A stretch of DNA of 64,000 nucleotides from Rhizorhapis sp036570425 (GCA_036570425.1 DATCYF010000009.1:124001-188000), one strand, 5' to 3'. Counted from the stretch's first letter, positions 44,203 to 53,067 are shown. Notes: generated by a model from the sequence alone, not told the origin. Numbers and translations: made by a program.

Positions 44203-44333
44203 GACAATTCTCCTTTTGAGGGGGCGAGTCGCCCTGTCATGCTTTTTTATAACTCTACTATTAAGGTTGAAAATTGATTTTGTCGAAATGTGGCCGGATT
44301 GCGGCAGTGTGTTGAAGGCCTTTTGGAGAAACG

Positions 44334-44747
44334 TTAGATCTCGACAGGGTCGGCCAAGGTAAAGCTGTCCAGTATCGCAGCCGTTTCGTCACGAACCTTG
44401 AGCATGATTTTGTGCAGTTTGCAGTCCTCCTCAGGGAGGCAGTTGTCGCACCGTTCATGCGCGAAGCGGCTTGCGCATGGAACAAGCGCCAACGATCCCC
44501 GGGTCAGCCGGATGATGTCTCCATAGCGAACATCGACGGGGGGCAGCAGCAGCCAATAGCCACCTTCCCGCCCACGCTGGGTGCCCACCAACCCCTCACG
44601 TGACATTTCCGACAGGATTACCGTGAGGAACTTCGCTGGAATATTCTGGGATTCAGCAATTTCCTTGAGTTGGACCGGACCTTCTCCAAACCGATCGGCA
44701 AGATATTGCAGTGCTCTGAGCGTGTATCGAGTGCGTTGGGAAAGCAT
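44334..44747 (-). CDS. Rrf2-family transcriptional regulator with four cysteines
   Basis: A 137-residue Rrf2 winged-helix regulator: LSQRTRYTLRALQYLAD, LKEIAESQNIPAKFLTVILSEMSREGLVGTQRGREGGYWL (core QRGREGGYWL). A cysteine cluster sits at 91, 100, 103 and 109, consistent with Fe-S or redox sensing as in IscR and RirA. It lies next to the sulfate transport operon; members of this family (CymR, IscR) regulate sulfur and Fe-S metabolism. Regulation of sbp is inferred from position and the shared inverted repeats. Confidence 0.9.
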   Translation of the reverse strand: MLSQRTRYTLRALQYLADRFGEGPVQLKEIAESQNIPAKFLTVILSEMSREGLVGTQRGREGGYWLLLPPVDVRYGDIIRLTRGSLALVPCASRFAHERCDNCLPEEDCKLHKIMLKVRDETAAILDSFTLADPVEI

Positions 44748-44921
44748 TTCTCGATTATTATGGTAGAAAATGGCCAGAGTATGACGGGGCCTGCATTTTT
44801 CGGGATGTGTAAGACTCGCGTCCTATAGAAAGAGCAACCAAAAACTGCTAATGCTGTCTCAAGGGCAATCTTTCATTTTCGCGTATCAGCGATCGATCCG
44901 AATGGGTCCAACTTCGACCCC

Positions 44922-44960
44922 AAAAAAAGCGGGCCGCGCCCGGCTATCCGGGGCGGCCCG
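44922..44960 (-). terminator. Intrinsic terminator for the 54-residue gene
   Basis: On the minus strand a GC-rich hairpin (CGGGCCGC at 44930-44937 pairing with GCGGCCCG at 44953-44960 and further inner pairs) is followed by seven T residues (44928-44922). It is a strong Rho-independent terminator, 37 bp beyond the stop of the small gene at 44997. Confidence 0.85.
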
Positions 44961-44996
44961 ACAGGAACCGGACTTGGAGGGAGCCGTCCGGTAGTT

Positions 44997-45161
44997 TTAA
45001 CGTGCGTTCCTTCCTGTCCTTTGAATTAATGCTTCCGAGCGATGCGCGGGACCGAAAGGGGTCCTCAGTTCGGCGGTTGCCCAGAGCGCGCGCGCGGCTT
45101 GCTGAAGTGACAACGGGTAGCGGGCAAGCGCCGCAAGATCAGCTTCTGTGATGAAAGGCAT
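44997..45161 (-). CDS. Small protein of unknown function, 54 residues
   Basis: The ATG at 45161 has a near-ideal ribosome binding site (GAAGGA, 6-nt spacing) and opens a 54-residue frame beginning MPFITEADLAALARYPLSLQ and rich in Ala, Leu and Arg, without a signal peptide or membrane segment. A strong terminator follows at once. Start signal, frame and terminator together argue that it is real. I recognise no family. It may be expressed from the promoter/operator near 45525-45556, about 365 bp upstream. Confidence 0.6.
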   Translation of the reverse strand: MPFITEADLAALARYPLSLQQAARALWATAELRTPFGPAHRSEALIQRTGRNAR

Positions 45162-45643
45162 GGCAAATCCTTCGCCGGAACCGTCAAAACGTCCGGCCCT
45201 AATGTGAAGATTGATAAGATGATGATCCGGTGGATCGAGGGAAAGCGAGTCATAACCGCCACAAAGCGGCTGAATGCTTTTGCCGGGCGAAGGTGCAGTG
45301 CGCCCGGTTTTCGTCCGCAGGAATTTATCGGCTACACATCATGGAATTTCGCATCGTTTTTCTCCCAATCATTGGGGGAACACGGTGCCTGACGTGGCCG
45401 CCTGAGCATCGCGCGCTTTAGCTATTGGTTACGCGGAGCAAGCTGCATCCCTGTCAAAAGCCGCGGGCCTATCGAATGGCGAAAGCCAATGAACGCAAGG
45501 CCAAACTGCGTTCCTGATCGATAACTCTACTTAATCCATAGAGATAATTCGGTCAAGCATAGCTTTGGTTGCATTGGCCCAAGTTTGGGTATCCGTGGCA
45601 AGAGTGGCCGATTATCTGCAATCAAACAGAACCACCGCCACGC
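45162..45643. other. 482-bp intergenic region
   Basis: I see no convincing gene. It contains the perfect palindrome CCCAATCATTGGG (45364-45376), a 7-bp hairpin CCGGGCG/CGCCCGG near 45285-45306, and near its far end the inverted repeat at 45525. If transcription starts at that repeat, most of this stretch is the leader of the 54-residue gene. Confidence 0.5.
45525..45556 (-). promoter_or_regulatory. Second TCTACT-N6-ATAGA inverted repeat with -35 box
   Basis: CTCTA (45525-45529) and TAGAG (45539-45543) flank 9 bp, as in the site before sbp. On the minus strand TTGACC (45556-45551) stands 17 bp from a weak TAAGTA (45533-45528), so the repeat would cover the -10 region of a promoter pointing at the small gene at 44997. 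A third, poorer match lies at 44254-44270 before the RBBP9 pseudogene. Confidence 0.4.
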
Positions 45644-47272
45644 TTAACCAGCATAGCGTGCCTCCAGCAAATCAAGTTCACGGACGAGCTTGCGGGCGAT
45701 TTCGGTGCCTAGTTGTCGCCTGCGCACTCTGCGGAAAATTTCGGCTCGTTCGGCCTTCAGGGCCGCAAGCCGGAGATCGCGTTCTATAATGTCCGACCGT
45801 CGACCGCTCGTATGGTCGGCCGCGCTGTCTTGACGGCTTTCGATGCGCTGGCGATAGAGGTCCATGATCCGTGCACCTGCGGCCACATAGAGATCGGCAT
45901 CTTGTCGTCCCTCCGCCAGGTCATGCTGCACCCGTTCGATTTCACCGATTGCCGCGTGCGCTGCCGCAATCCATGCAGCATCTTCCTCGGCCTGAGGGGA
46001 TGGTTCATCCGGCATTTGGAGGTTGCGAAGAAGGAGCGGTAAGCCAATACTGGCGGCTACAAGCGATGTGATGATGACTCCCATTGCGAGAAAGATCGCC
46101 AGGTCGCGCGCCGGAAACGCGGACCCATCGTTCATGACGAGCGGGAGGGTCAATACGCCCGCCAGCGTAATGGCGCCACGCACCCCGGCAAAGGACATCG
46201 CCGCGAGGATTCTCCAATCAGGAAGCGAACGGGAGCCCCCCCTCCTGGCCAGAGTCAGCCGGAACGAAATCCAAACCCATGTGAACCGGAGCACGGCGAG
46301 CCCAAGAGTGATTGCGAATACATAAAGAGCTAACCACCAGGGTCCATGATGTCCCGTAAGGCGGACTGTTTCTGTGGCACCCGCAAGGATCATCGGTAAC
46401 TGTTCGCCCAACAGAACGAAGATGATGCCATTGGCGGTAAATTGGATCGTATCCCAGACCGTGTTGCGCCGAATGCGGGTGCTTGCCTGAATTTCGCCGC
46501 GCGCTTCGACAAAACCCATTGTCAGACCTGCTGCAACGGCGGCGAGAATGCCAGAGCAGTGCAGGTGCTCTGCTATCAGATATGAGCCGAAGGGAATGAG
46601 GAGACTGATGAGTATCTGAGATCCTCCTTCCTCACCGAAACGCCGGGAGATCCATTCCTTGGCGCGCCCGATGGACCAGGTAAGACCGACGCCTACCGCG
46701 ATGCCCCCGAAAGCTACCCACAGGAAGTTGAGCGCGGCGTCTGCGAGCGAAAAGGTTCCTGTCAGGGCAGCTGCGATGGCGAAGCGCAGGCACACGAGTC
46801 CCGACGCATCATTCAGTAATGATTCGCCTTCGAGGATGTGCATCATCCGCTTCGGAATCGGGATGCGCTGAGCGATGGCGGAAACCGCGATCGGATCGGT
46901 GGGCGACACGACCGCAGCCAATGCGAATGCCACGGCGAGCGGCATGGCGGGGACCAGCCAATGGATGAAAAGGCCCATGCCGACGACGGTGAACACCACG
47001 AGACCGAGAGCAAGCCCCAGGATCGTCTTGCCGTCCTTGAACAATTCCTCACGTGGAATGCGCCAGCCATCGAGGAATAGCAGTGGCGGCAGGAACAAAA
47101 GGAAAAATATCTCGGGATCGAGCGTTACTCTCCAATCAGCGACCAGTCCAATGACGGCGCCCAACGTAATCTGGACGAGAGGCCTGGGCAGAGCGACGGG
47201 CAACATGCGAGACAGAATGCCACTCAGGATCACTGCCAGCAGGAGCAGCAGGACGATCGTGATGGTTTCCAA
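45644..47272 (-). CDS. CPA1-family Na+/H+ antiporter (NhaP/YjcE type)
   Basis: A 542-residue antiporter with about 12 membrane helices. Key motifs: FLPPLLFLDGWRIPREEL, FALAAVVSPTDPIAV (unwound PTDP), HILEGESLLNDASGLV with the transport Glu/Asp pair, and a cytoplasmic C-tail of about 130 charged residues. The start codon is TTG at 47272, backed by AAGGA with a 6-nt spacer. Upstream lies a long leader with the nested stems at 47361-47429. It probably exports Na+ for H+. Confidence 0.92.
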   Translation of the reverse strand: METITIVLLLLLAVILSGILSRMLPVALPRPLVQITLGAVIGLVADWRVTLDPEIFFLLFLPPLLFLDGWRIPREELFKDGKTILGLALGLVVFTVVGMGLFIHWLVPAMPLAVAFALAAVVSPTDPIAVSAIAQRIPIPKRMMHILEGESLLNDASGLVCLRFAIAAALTGTFSLADAALNFLWVAFGGIAVGVGLTWSIGRAKEWISRRFGEEGGSQILISLLIPFGSYLIAEHLHCSGILAAVAAGLTMGFVEARGEIQASTRIRRNTVWDTIQFTANGIIFVLLGEQLPMILAGATETVRLTGHHGPWWLALYVFAITLGLAVLRFTWVWISFRLTLARRGGSRSLPDWRILAAMSFAGVRGAITLAGVLTLPLVMNDGSAFPARDLAIFLAMGVIITSLVAASIGLPLLLRNLQMPDEPSPQAEEDAAWIAAAHAAIGEIERVQHDLAEGRQDADLYVAAGARIMDLYRQRIESRQDSAADHTSGRRSDIIERDLRLAALKAERAEIFRRVRRRQLGTEIARKLVRELDLLEARYAG

Positions 47273-47360
47273 TAGTCTTCCTTACCGTCGTGAACGATGA
47301 AGCGATTCGGGCTGAATCTTCCCAAGGCTTTTTCACGAACTTCGCTCGTAAAACCAGAGG

Positions 47361-47429
47361 TTTGATCGCTTATCCAAAGGTCTTCAGTGGTGCGGACATC
47401 ACTGGACCTGTTCAGACAAGGCGATCAAA
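47361..47429 (-). ncRNA. Structured leader element upstream of antiporter (candidate)
   Basis: Nested complementary segments, read on the minus strand: P1 TTTGATCGC/GCGATCAAA (9 bp, 47429-47421 with 47369-47361), an internal loop, P2 AGGTC/GACCT (47409-47405 with 47382-47378), a 2-nt bulge, then P3 CAGTG/CACTG (47404-47400 with 47389-47385) and a 10-nt loop. It sits 88 nt before the TTG start of the antiporter gene and 42 nt after the dodecin stop. All 19 pairs are Watson-Crick. It could be a cis-regulatory RNA; I cannot match it to a known class. Confidence 0.4.
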
Positions 47430-47471
47430 AGCCGGTGAATGGCGCGATACCGAGCAGAGAAAACTGTGCGA

Positions 47472-47681
47472 TTATTCGTCCAGGGTGAAGCCGATTTTCA
47501 GCGTCACCTGGTAGCGTTCAATCTTGCCCTCCGCGACATGACCGCGCATTTCAGCGACTTCGAACCATCTGATGTGATGCACGGTTTTGGCGGTCCGCGA
47601 AATGGCCCGCTGAATGGCATCTTCAATACCTTTGGTGCTGGTGCCGACCACCTCGGTCACCTTGTAGACAGCATCTTTCAC
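47472..47681 (-). CDS. Dodecin family flavin-binding protein
   Basis: A 69-residue dodecin that forms a hollow 12-mer storing flavin or CoA. Sequence features: VYKVTEVVGTSTKGIEDAIQ, the RTAKTVHHIRWFEVAEMRG segment with the flavin-stacking Trp, and YQVTLKIGFTLDE. The start is a GTG at 47681, chosen because AGGAGA lies 7 nt upstream and the protein then has the family length; a longer frame from 47834 is not family-like. It is divergent from the GST gene. Confidence 0.9.
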   Translation of the reverse strand: MKDAVYKVTEVVGTSTKGIEDAIQRAISRTAKTVHHIRWFEVAEMRGHVAEGKIERYQVTLKIGFTLDE

Positions 47682-47857
47682 GTTGCATTCTCCTGCAGGA
47701 TAGGCCTGCTGTCTCAACGTTCCCGCGTCCCGCGCGTTGCATAGAAGCAACCGCCGGGATGGTCCGGACCCGCACCTCCCCGGGAAGATGTTGAAAACTT
47801 GTGTTTGCGAGCCCATTGTCCAGATGTCGGCCACTCATGGCTGTGGAGCATCAGCCG

Positions 47858-48484
47858 ATGACCATCAGGGTTCACCATCTTGAAAACAGCCGTTCTCAGC
47901 GCATTCTCTGGCTGCTTGAAGAACTGGAGCTACCCTATGAAATAACGCGATATGAACGCGATCCCGCTACCATGCGGGCACCACCCGCGTTGCGGCAGGT
48001 GCATCCGCTTGGCAGGTCGCCCGTCATTGAGGATGGTTCGCTGGTCCTCATGGAAACGGGGGCAATCGTCGAATATCTGGTGGAACAAGGGGATGGACGT
48101 TTGGGGCCTCCGCCACATCGGGAGAATGTGCAGCGTTACCGGCAATTCCTTCATTATGCAGAAGGTTCGATAATGCCGCTGCTTTTCGCCCTGTTGATCG
48201 TCCACCGGCTGGGCCTCTTGGGGAGACCTGCGAGGAAGCCGGTGATGGCAATGCTGAATGAGCATCTGGACTGGCTGGAATCCGAATTGACTCAACGTCC
48301 CTATTTCGCGGGCGACAGCTTTACAGCCGCCGATATCATGATGAGTTTTCCGCTGGAACTCTGCCGTTCTCGCGCTGGCCTGGATTTGTCGTATCCAGGA
48401 CTGTCGGGCTGGCTCGACCGTATGCATGCCCGTCCCGCATATGCAAAAGCGCTGAAGACCGGGGGTTCCTATGCCTATGCATAA
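47858..48484 (+). CDS. Glutathione S-transferase
   Basis: A 208-residue GST. The thioredoxin-fold N-domain has VHHLENSRSQRILWLLEELE (Ser as likely catalytic residue), NPxG-like HPLGRSPVIED and LMETGAIVEYL; the all-helical C-domain has YFAGDSFTAADIMMSFPLE. The start is the ATG at 47858, where similarity begins. It is 78 bp upstream of alaS. Substrate unknown. Confidence 0.92.
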   Translation: MTIRVHHLENSRSQRILWLLEELELPYEITRYERDPATMRAPPALRQVHPLGRSPVIEDGSLVLMETGAIVEYLVEQGDGRLGPPPHRENVQRYRQFLHYAEGSIMPLLFALLIVHRLGLLGRPARKPVMAMLNEHLDWLESELTQRPYFAGDSFTAADIMMSFPLELCRSRAGLDLSYPGLSGWLDRMHARPAYAKALKTGGSYAYA

Positions 48485-48527
48485 CCGGATCGATCAGCCT
48501 CATTGGAAATGCGGCGAAGCGTAATGC

Positions 48528-48555
48528 TTGTGCGACCGGTTTCTCTCGCCTAAAT
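48528..48555 (+). promoter_or_regulatory. Predicted alaS promoter, leaderless geometry
   Basis: TTGTGC (48528-48533), 16 bp, CTAAAT (48550-48555), then 7 bp (CGCCCCC, no Shine-Dalgarno) to the alaS ATG at 48563. Spacings are identical to those before hrcA. Confidence 0.42.
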
Positions 48556-48562
48556 CGCCCCC

Positions 48563-51211
48563 ATGACATCGACAAACGACATTCGCCGCTCCTTCCTGGA
48601 CTATTTCGTATCTCAGGGCCATACGGCCGTGCCATCCGCGCCGCTGGTGCCGCACAACGACCCCACGCTGATGTTCGTGAATGCGGGAATGGTGCCGTTC
48701 AAGAATGTCTTTACCGGTCTGGAAAAGCGCGATTATTCGACGGCCGCTTCTTCCCAGAAATGCGTGCGCGCTGGCGGCAAGCATAATGACCTGGACAATG
48801 TCGGTTATACAGCCCGGCACCATACCTTCTTTGAAATGCTGGGCAATTTCAGCTTCGGCGATTATTTTAAGGAACAGGCGATTCATCATGCCTGGTCACT
48901 GGTGACGAAGGAATGGGGCATCTCCCCCGATCGTTTGACCGTCACCGTGTACCACGACGATGAAGAGGCTTTCGAGTTTTGGCGTAAAATTGCGGGCTTG
49001 CCCGGCGAACGAATCATCCGCATCGCTACGTCGGATAATTTCTGGTCGATGGGAGATACGGGTCCATGTGGCCCCTGTTCGGAAATCTTCTATGATCATG
49101 GCGCGCATATTCCAGGAGGCCCCCCTGGCTCCCCCGATGAAGATGGCGACCGATTCGTTGAAATCTGGAATCTTGTGTTCATGCAATATGAGCAGTTGGA
49201 TCCGGAAACGCGCGTCAATTTGCCGCGCCCAAGCATTGATACGGGGATGGGGCTGGAACGCATCGCGGCTGTGCTGCAAGGGGTCCACGACAATTACGAT
49301 ACTGACACCTTCAAAGCGCTTATCGCAGAATCCGGGGAACTGACGAAAACGGCGACGACGGGACTGACGCAGGCCAGCCATCGCGTGATTGCCGACCATC
49401 TGCGCTCGTCCGGCTTCCTTATAGCCGATGGCGTGCTGCCCGCGAATGAAGGGCGCGGCTATGTGCTGCGTCGCATCATGCGCCGGGCCATGCGGCATGC
49501 GCATCTTCTGGGCGCATCCGAGCCGCTCATGTACCGGCTTGTCGGCGGGCTGGTCGCTGAAATGGGCGGGGCCTATCCGGAATTGATCCGGGCCCGACCG
49601 CTCATTGAGGAAACGCTGCTGCGGGAGGAGACTCGTTTTCGTCAGACACTCGAAAAAGGTCTTCGCTTGCTTGATGAAGCAACGGCAGGAATGAAGGAAG
49701 GGGACATGCTGCCGGGCGAAACCGCTTTCCGGCTCTATGACACTTATGGTTTCCCCTATGATTTGACCGAAGACGCCTTGCGGGCGCAATCCCTCGGCGT
49801 CGACCGCTCCGGATTCGATGCCGCCATGGCCCAGCAGAGGGCCGCCGCTCGGGCTGCGTGGAAGGGGTCCGGCGAAAAGGCGTCGGACGAAATCTGGTTC
49901 GACATTGCTGAAAATGCGGGAAGCACTGAATTCACCGGCTATACATCCGCCGAAGGAGAGGGGGAGGTGGTTGCGCTCGTCCGGGACGGTGCTGCAGTCG
50001 ATGCTGCCTCTGCGGGCGAACAGGTCATCGTCATCACTAATCAGACGCCTTTCTATGGCGAAAGCGGTGGCCAGATGGGCGATGCAGGGACCATAACGAC
50101 CAATGAAGGTCTGGCCGCTGACGTTCTCGACACTGGCAAGCCGCTCGGCCGGTTGCACGCGCATCAGGCGAAAATCACATCGGGCAAGATTGCTGTCGGC
50201 GACACCGTTCACCTCAGCGTCGATGTTGAGCGCCGGGATCGCATCCGCGCGAACCACAGCGCCACGCACCTGCTTCACGCCGCTCTTCGACAGCGTCTCG
50301 GGGGGCATGTGACGCAGAAGGGCAGTCTCGTTGCGCCTGACCGTCTGCGCTTCGACTTCTCCCATACCGAGCCGCTGACGCCAGACCAGATCGCGACCAT
50401 AGAAGCGGATGTTAACCGTCAGATACGGGGTAATGAAGCGGTAACGACACGGCTTATGACCCCTGATGACGCCATTGCTGCGGGCGCGATGGCTTTGTTC
50501 GGGGAAAAATACGGCGATGAAGTTCGCGTGCTTTCCATGGGCAAGGCCACGGATAAGCATTATTCCATTGAATTGTGCGGCGGCACGCACGTCTCTGCAC
50601 TCGGCGACATAGGCCTTTTCAAGATCGTCGGCGAATCCGCAGTGTCCAGTGGGGTCCGCCGGATTGAAGCCTTGACGGGCGAGGCTGCGCGTCTCTGGTT
50701 GTCGGATCGTGAGGACAAGCTCAAAACCGCGGCCGCAACACTCAAGACTTCGCCTGATGAAGTGCCTGCGCGTATCGCGGCGCTGGTCGAGGAACGGCGC
50801 AAGCTGGAGCGGGAATTAGCCGAAGCAAAAAAGGCGCTCGCCCTGGGCGGCGGCGGCAAGGCTGCTGATACCGCTGGCCCGGAGCAGATTGGCAATGTCA
50901 GCTTTCTGGGTCAGGTGATCGAGGGCCTGGATCCCAAACAACTGCGCGGGCTGATCGATGAGAACAAGAAAAAACTCGGCAGCGGAGTCAGCGCGCTTGT
51001 TGCGGTGGTTGATGGTCGCGCTTCCATAGCGGTGGGCGTGACGGATGATTTGATCCCTGACCAAAGTGCGGTCGATCTCGTTCGTGTCGGGGTTGAGACA
51101 TTGGGAGGCAAGGGTGGCGGCGGCCGGCCGGATATGGCTCAGGGGGGCGGTCCTGACGCCGCCAAAGCTGCTGCTGCTATTGAGGCGGTAAAGGCGGCGC
51201 TGGCGGGCTAA
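48563..51211 (+). CDS. alaS: Alanyl-tRNA synthetase
   Basis: An 882-residue class II synthetase that charges tRNA-Ala and edits mischarged Ser and Gly. The catalytic core (FLDYFVSQGHTAVPSAPL, MFVNAGMVPFKNVF, QKCVRAGGKHNDLDNVG), the editing domain with NHSATHLLHAALRQ and CGGTHVSALGD (zinc ligands) and the C-Ala domain (GGGRPDMAQGGG) are complete. The last 35 bp overlap the convergent glycosyltransferase gene. Confidence 0.97.
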   Translation: MTSTNDIRRSFLDYFVSQGHTAVPSAPLVPHNDPTLMFVNAGMVPFKNVFTGLEKRDYSTAASSQKCVRAGGKHNDLDNVGYTARHHTFFEMLGNFSFGDYFKEQAIHHAWSLVTKEWGISPDRLTVTVYHDDEEAFEFWRKIAGLPGERIIRIATSDNFWSMGDTGPCGPCSEIFYDHGAHIPGGPPGSPDEDGDRFVEIWNLVFMQYEQLDPETRVNLPRPSIDTGMGLERIAAVLQGVHDNYDTDTFKALIAESGELTKTATTGLTQASHRVIADHLRSSGFLIADGVLPANEGRGYVLRRIMRRAMRHAHLLGASEPLMYRLVGGLVAEMGGAYPELIRARPLIEETLLREETRFRQTLEKGLRLLDEATAGMKEGDMLPGETAFRLYDTYGFPYDLTEDALRAQSLGVDRSGFDAAMAQQRAAARAAWKGSGEKASDEIWFDIAENAGSTEFTGYTSAEGEGEVVALVRDGAAVDAASAGEQVIVITNQTPFYGESGGQMGDAGTITTNEGLAADVLDTGKPLGRLHAHQAKITSGKIAVGDTVHLSVDVERRDRIRANHSATHLLHAALRQRLGGHVTQKGSLVAPDRLRFDFSHTEPLTPDQIATIEADVNRQIRGNEAVTTRLMTPDDAIAAGAMALFGEKYGDEVRVLSMGKATDKHYSIELCGGTHVSALGDIGLFKIVGESAVSSGVRRIEALTGEAARLWLSDREDKLKTAAATLKTSPDEVPARIAALVEERRKLERELAEAKKALALGGGGKAADTAGPEQIGNVSFLGQVIEGLDPKQLRGLIDENKKKLGSGVSALVAVVDGRASIAVGVTDDLIPDQSAVDLVRVGVETLGGKGGGGRPDMAQGGGPDAAKAAAAIEAVKAALAG

Positions 51212-52061
51212 ATTCCGCCGCCCTCCGAATTCTTCGAAGCGCCTGATAATCGAACCAGGCAAGGGCGGGGGAGGGCCTGATTGTGAAAGAGGGCAGATGC
51301 GCCGAATAAAGCTGCGCAAGTCGCGCAGGCAATCCGGTCGGACCCTCATTCTGCATGACGCGCGAAATGATCTGGTTCTGATAACGGCGGACACTGTAAT
51401 TGATCATGCGGCGATATTGGATGCGCATCGTGACCGGATTCAGCAATTCGGCCGGTTCGCAATAGAATCCCGCAGCCTCGCATGGTTCGACGCGTTCCCT
51501 GTCCCAATAGGCATCGCCCCGGAGGTCCGTCGCAGCTAACGCCGCGATCAAGCCATCATCGCCGATCAGATCTTCAGGCAAACGAATATTGCGTTCATGC
51601 ATTCGACGCAGGAAATCGCCTCTCACGGCGTATAGACCGCCAAACAGACCCCGCTCTTTTCTCAATTCGGCCTGATAAACCAAATGATTGCGTCCGCTGA
51701 GGGGCATGCCGCTCGCGGCATTGGCATGGGGATGCATCGCCAAGGTTGCCGCCAAGGCATCGATCGATCCGGTCTTTATCTCGGCATCGCCGTCCATGAA
51801 TATGACGACGTCATGGCGTTTGCCTTCCATGCCAAACACGAACCGGTTCCACGTCCGCGATTTGCCACCGGGATGGAGCTCATGAATATGGACATTGGCG
51901 CGTCCGCCCGCGGCGAGCCGGGCCCGGTCGGCCGTTCGATCGTTTGAACCGTTGACCAGCACATGAAATGCGATGTCCATCCGATCCAAAGGTAAGCTTT
52001 TCAGGCAAGAGCCGATCCGCCTTTCCTCATTATGCGCAAATATGGCGGCGCAAATGTTCAT
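51177..52061 (-). CDS. Family 2 glycosyltransferase
   Basis: A 294-residue GT-A-fold protein: NICAAIFAHNEERRIGSCLKSL (nucleotide-sugar loop), HVLVNGSNDRTAD, the PGGKSRTWNRFV segment, the DxD motif VVIFMDGDAEI and DLIGDDGLIAALA. No membrane helices, so probably cytoplasmic or peripheral. The start is the ATG at 52061, 7 bp after the stop of the dehydrogenase gene. It converges on alaS with a 35-bp overlap. The acceptor is unknown. Confidence 0.88.
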   Translation of the reverse strand: MNICAAIFAHNEERRIGSCLKSLPLDRMDIAFHVLVNGSNDRTADRARLAAGGRANVHIHELHPGGKSRTWNRFVFGMEGKRHDVVIFMDGDAEIKTGSIDALAATLAMHPHANAASGMPLSGRNHLVYQAELRKERGLFGGLYAVRGDFLRRMHERNIRLPEDLIGDDGLIAALAATDLRGDAYWDRERVEPCEAAGFYCEPAELLNPVTMRIQYRRMINYSVRRYQNQIISRVMQNEGPTGLPARLAQLYSAHLPSFTIRPSPALAWFDYQALRRIRRAAEFSPPAPPLPPQ

Positions 52062-52068
52062 GCGGAAA

Positions 52069-53067
52069 TCAGGCCCAGCCTTCCAGCACTTGATCGGGTG
52101 GGCGATGGCCATCGGCCCAGACGCGAATATTTGCGATGACCTTATCCCCTGATGCGGCCCGGCCTTCAAAGGTGGCGGAACCCATATGGGGCAGTAATAC
52201 GACATTGCTGAGCGCAAGCAGGCGTGGGTCGATTTCGGGTTCATGCCGGTACACGTCCAGCCCCGCGCCAGCGATCCTCTGCGCCTCCAGAGCCTCGACC
52301 AAGGCGCCTTCGTCGACGATGACGCCGCGGGATGTGTTGATCACATAGGCGGACGGCTCCAAAAGGCCGATGCGTCGTGCGTCCATCAGCTCATGGGTTT
52401 CCGGATTGTGAGGGCAGTGAATGGATATGATATCGGACGCTTGCAGAAGCGAATCGAGTTCCGGCATGAAGCGTGCCTCCAGCGCTTCTTCCACGCTTTG
52501 AGGCAGTCGCCGGCGATTATGATAGAGAATCGATAATCCGAAGGCGCGCGCGCGACGCGCCACTGCCTGACCAATGCGCCCCATGCCGATAATGCCCAAC
52601 ACCTTGCCGCCAATCCGGTGGCCCAGCATGCCCGAGGGACTCCATCCCGCCCATTGTCCGCTGCGAACCAGCTTCTCGCCTTCGGCAAGGCGACGCGGCA
52701 CGGAAAGGATCAACGCCATGGTCATGTCCGCCGTGTCTTCGGTCAGGACGCCAGGCGTATTCGTCACCATGATATTCTTCGCGCGTGCGGCCTTCAGGTC
52801 GATGTGATCAACACCATTGCCAAAATTCGCCATGAGTTGCAGCCGATCCCCCGCTTCAGCGATTAAACTGGCATCGATATGGTCTGTAACCGTTGGCACC
52901 AGCACATCGCATTGACGCATGGCCTCAAGCAAATCCGCCTGGTTCATGGGGCGATCATGCTTGTTCAGGGAAACGTCAAAGAGTTCACGCATCCGAGCCT
53001 CCATCGCCGACGGGAGCCGACGGGTGACGATGACCTTTGGATGAGTGGGGCGCGGTCTTTTCAGCAT
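52069..53067 (-). CDS. D-isomer-specific 2-hydroxyacid dehydrogenase
   Basis: A 332-residue NAD(P)-dependent enzyme of the glyoxylate/hydroxypyruvate reductase group. Rossmann motif KVLGIIGMGRIGQAVARRA, ISIHCPHNPETHELMDARRI, VINTSRGVIVDEGAL (Arg), DVYRHEPEIDPRL (Glu) and the catalytic His in VLLPHMGSATFEGR are all present. Substrate not determined. It is followed at 7 bp by a glycosyltransferase gene. Confidence 0.93.
   Translation of the reverse strand: MLKRPRPTHPKVIVTRRLPSAMEARMRELFDVSLNKHDRPMNQADLLEAMRQCDVLVPTVTDHIDASLIAEAGDRLQLMANFGNGVDHIDLKAARAKNIMVTNTPGVLTEDTADMTMALILSVPRRLAEGEKLVRSGQWAGWSPSGMLGHRIGGKVLGIIGMGRIGQAVARRARAFGLSILYHNRRRLPQSVEEALEARFMPELDSLLQASDIISIHCPHNPETHELMDARRIGLLEPSAYVINTSRGVIVDEGALVEALEAQRIAGAGLDVYRHEPEIDPRLLALSNVVLLPHMGSATFEGRAASGDKVIANIRVWADGHRPPDQVLEGWA

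Noticed and set aside
45065..45262. 65-residue frame on the minus strand
   Set aside because: It overlaps the 54-residue gene in another frame and lacks a ribosome binding site; the 54-residue frame has GAAGGA and a following terminator.
48896..50590. Open frame of 564 residues on the minus strand
   Set aside because: Antisense to alaS, which is complete and well supported.
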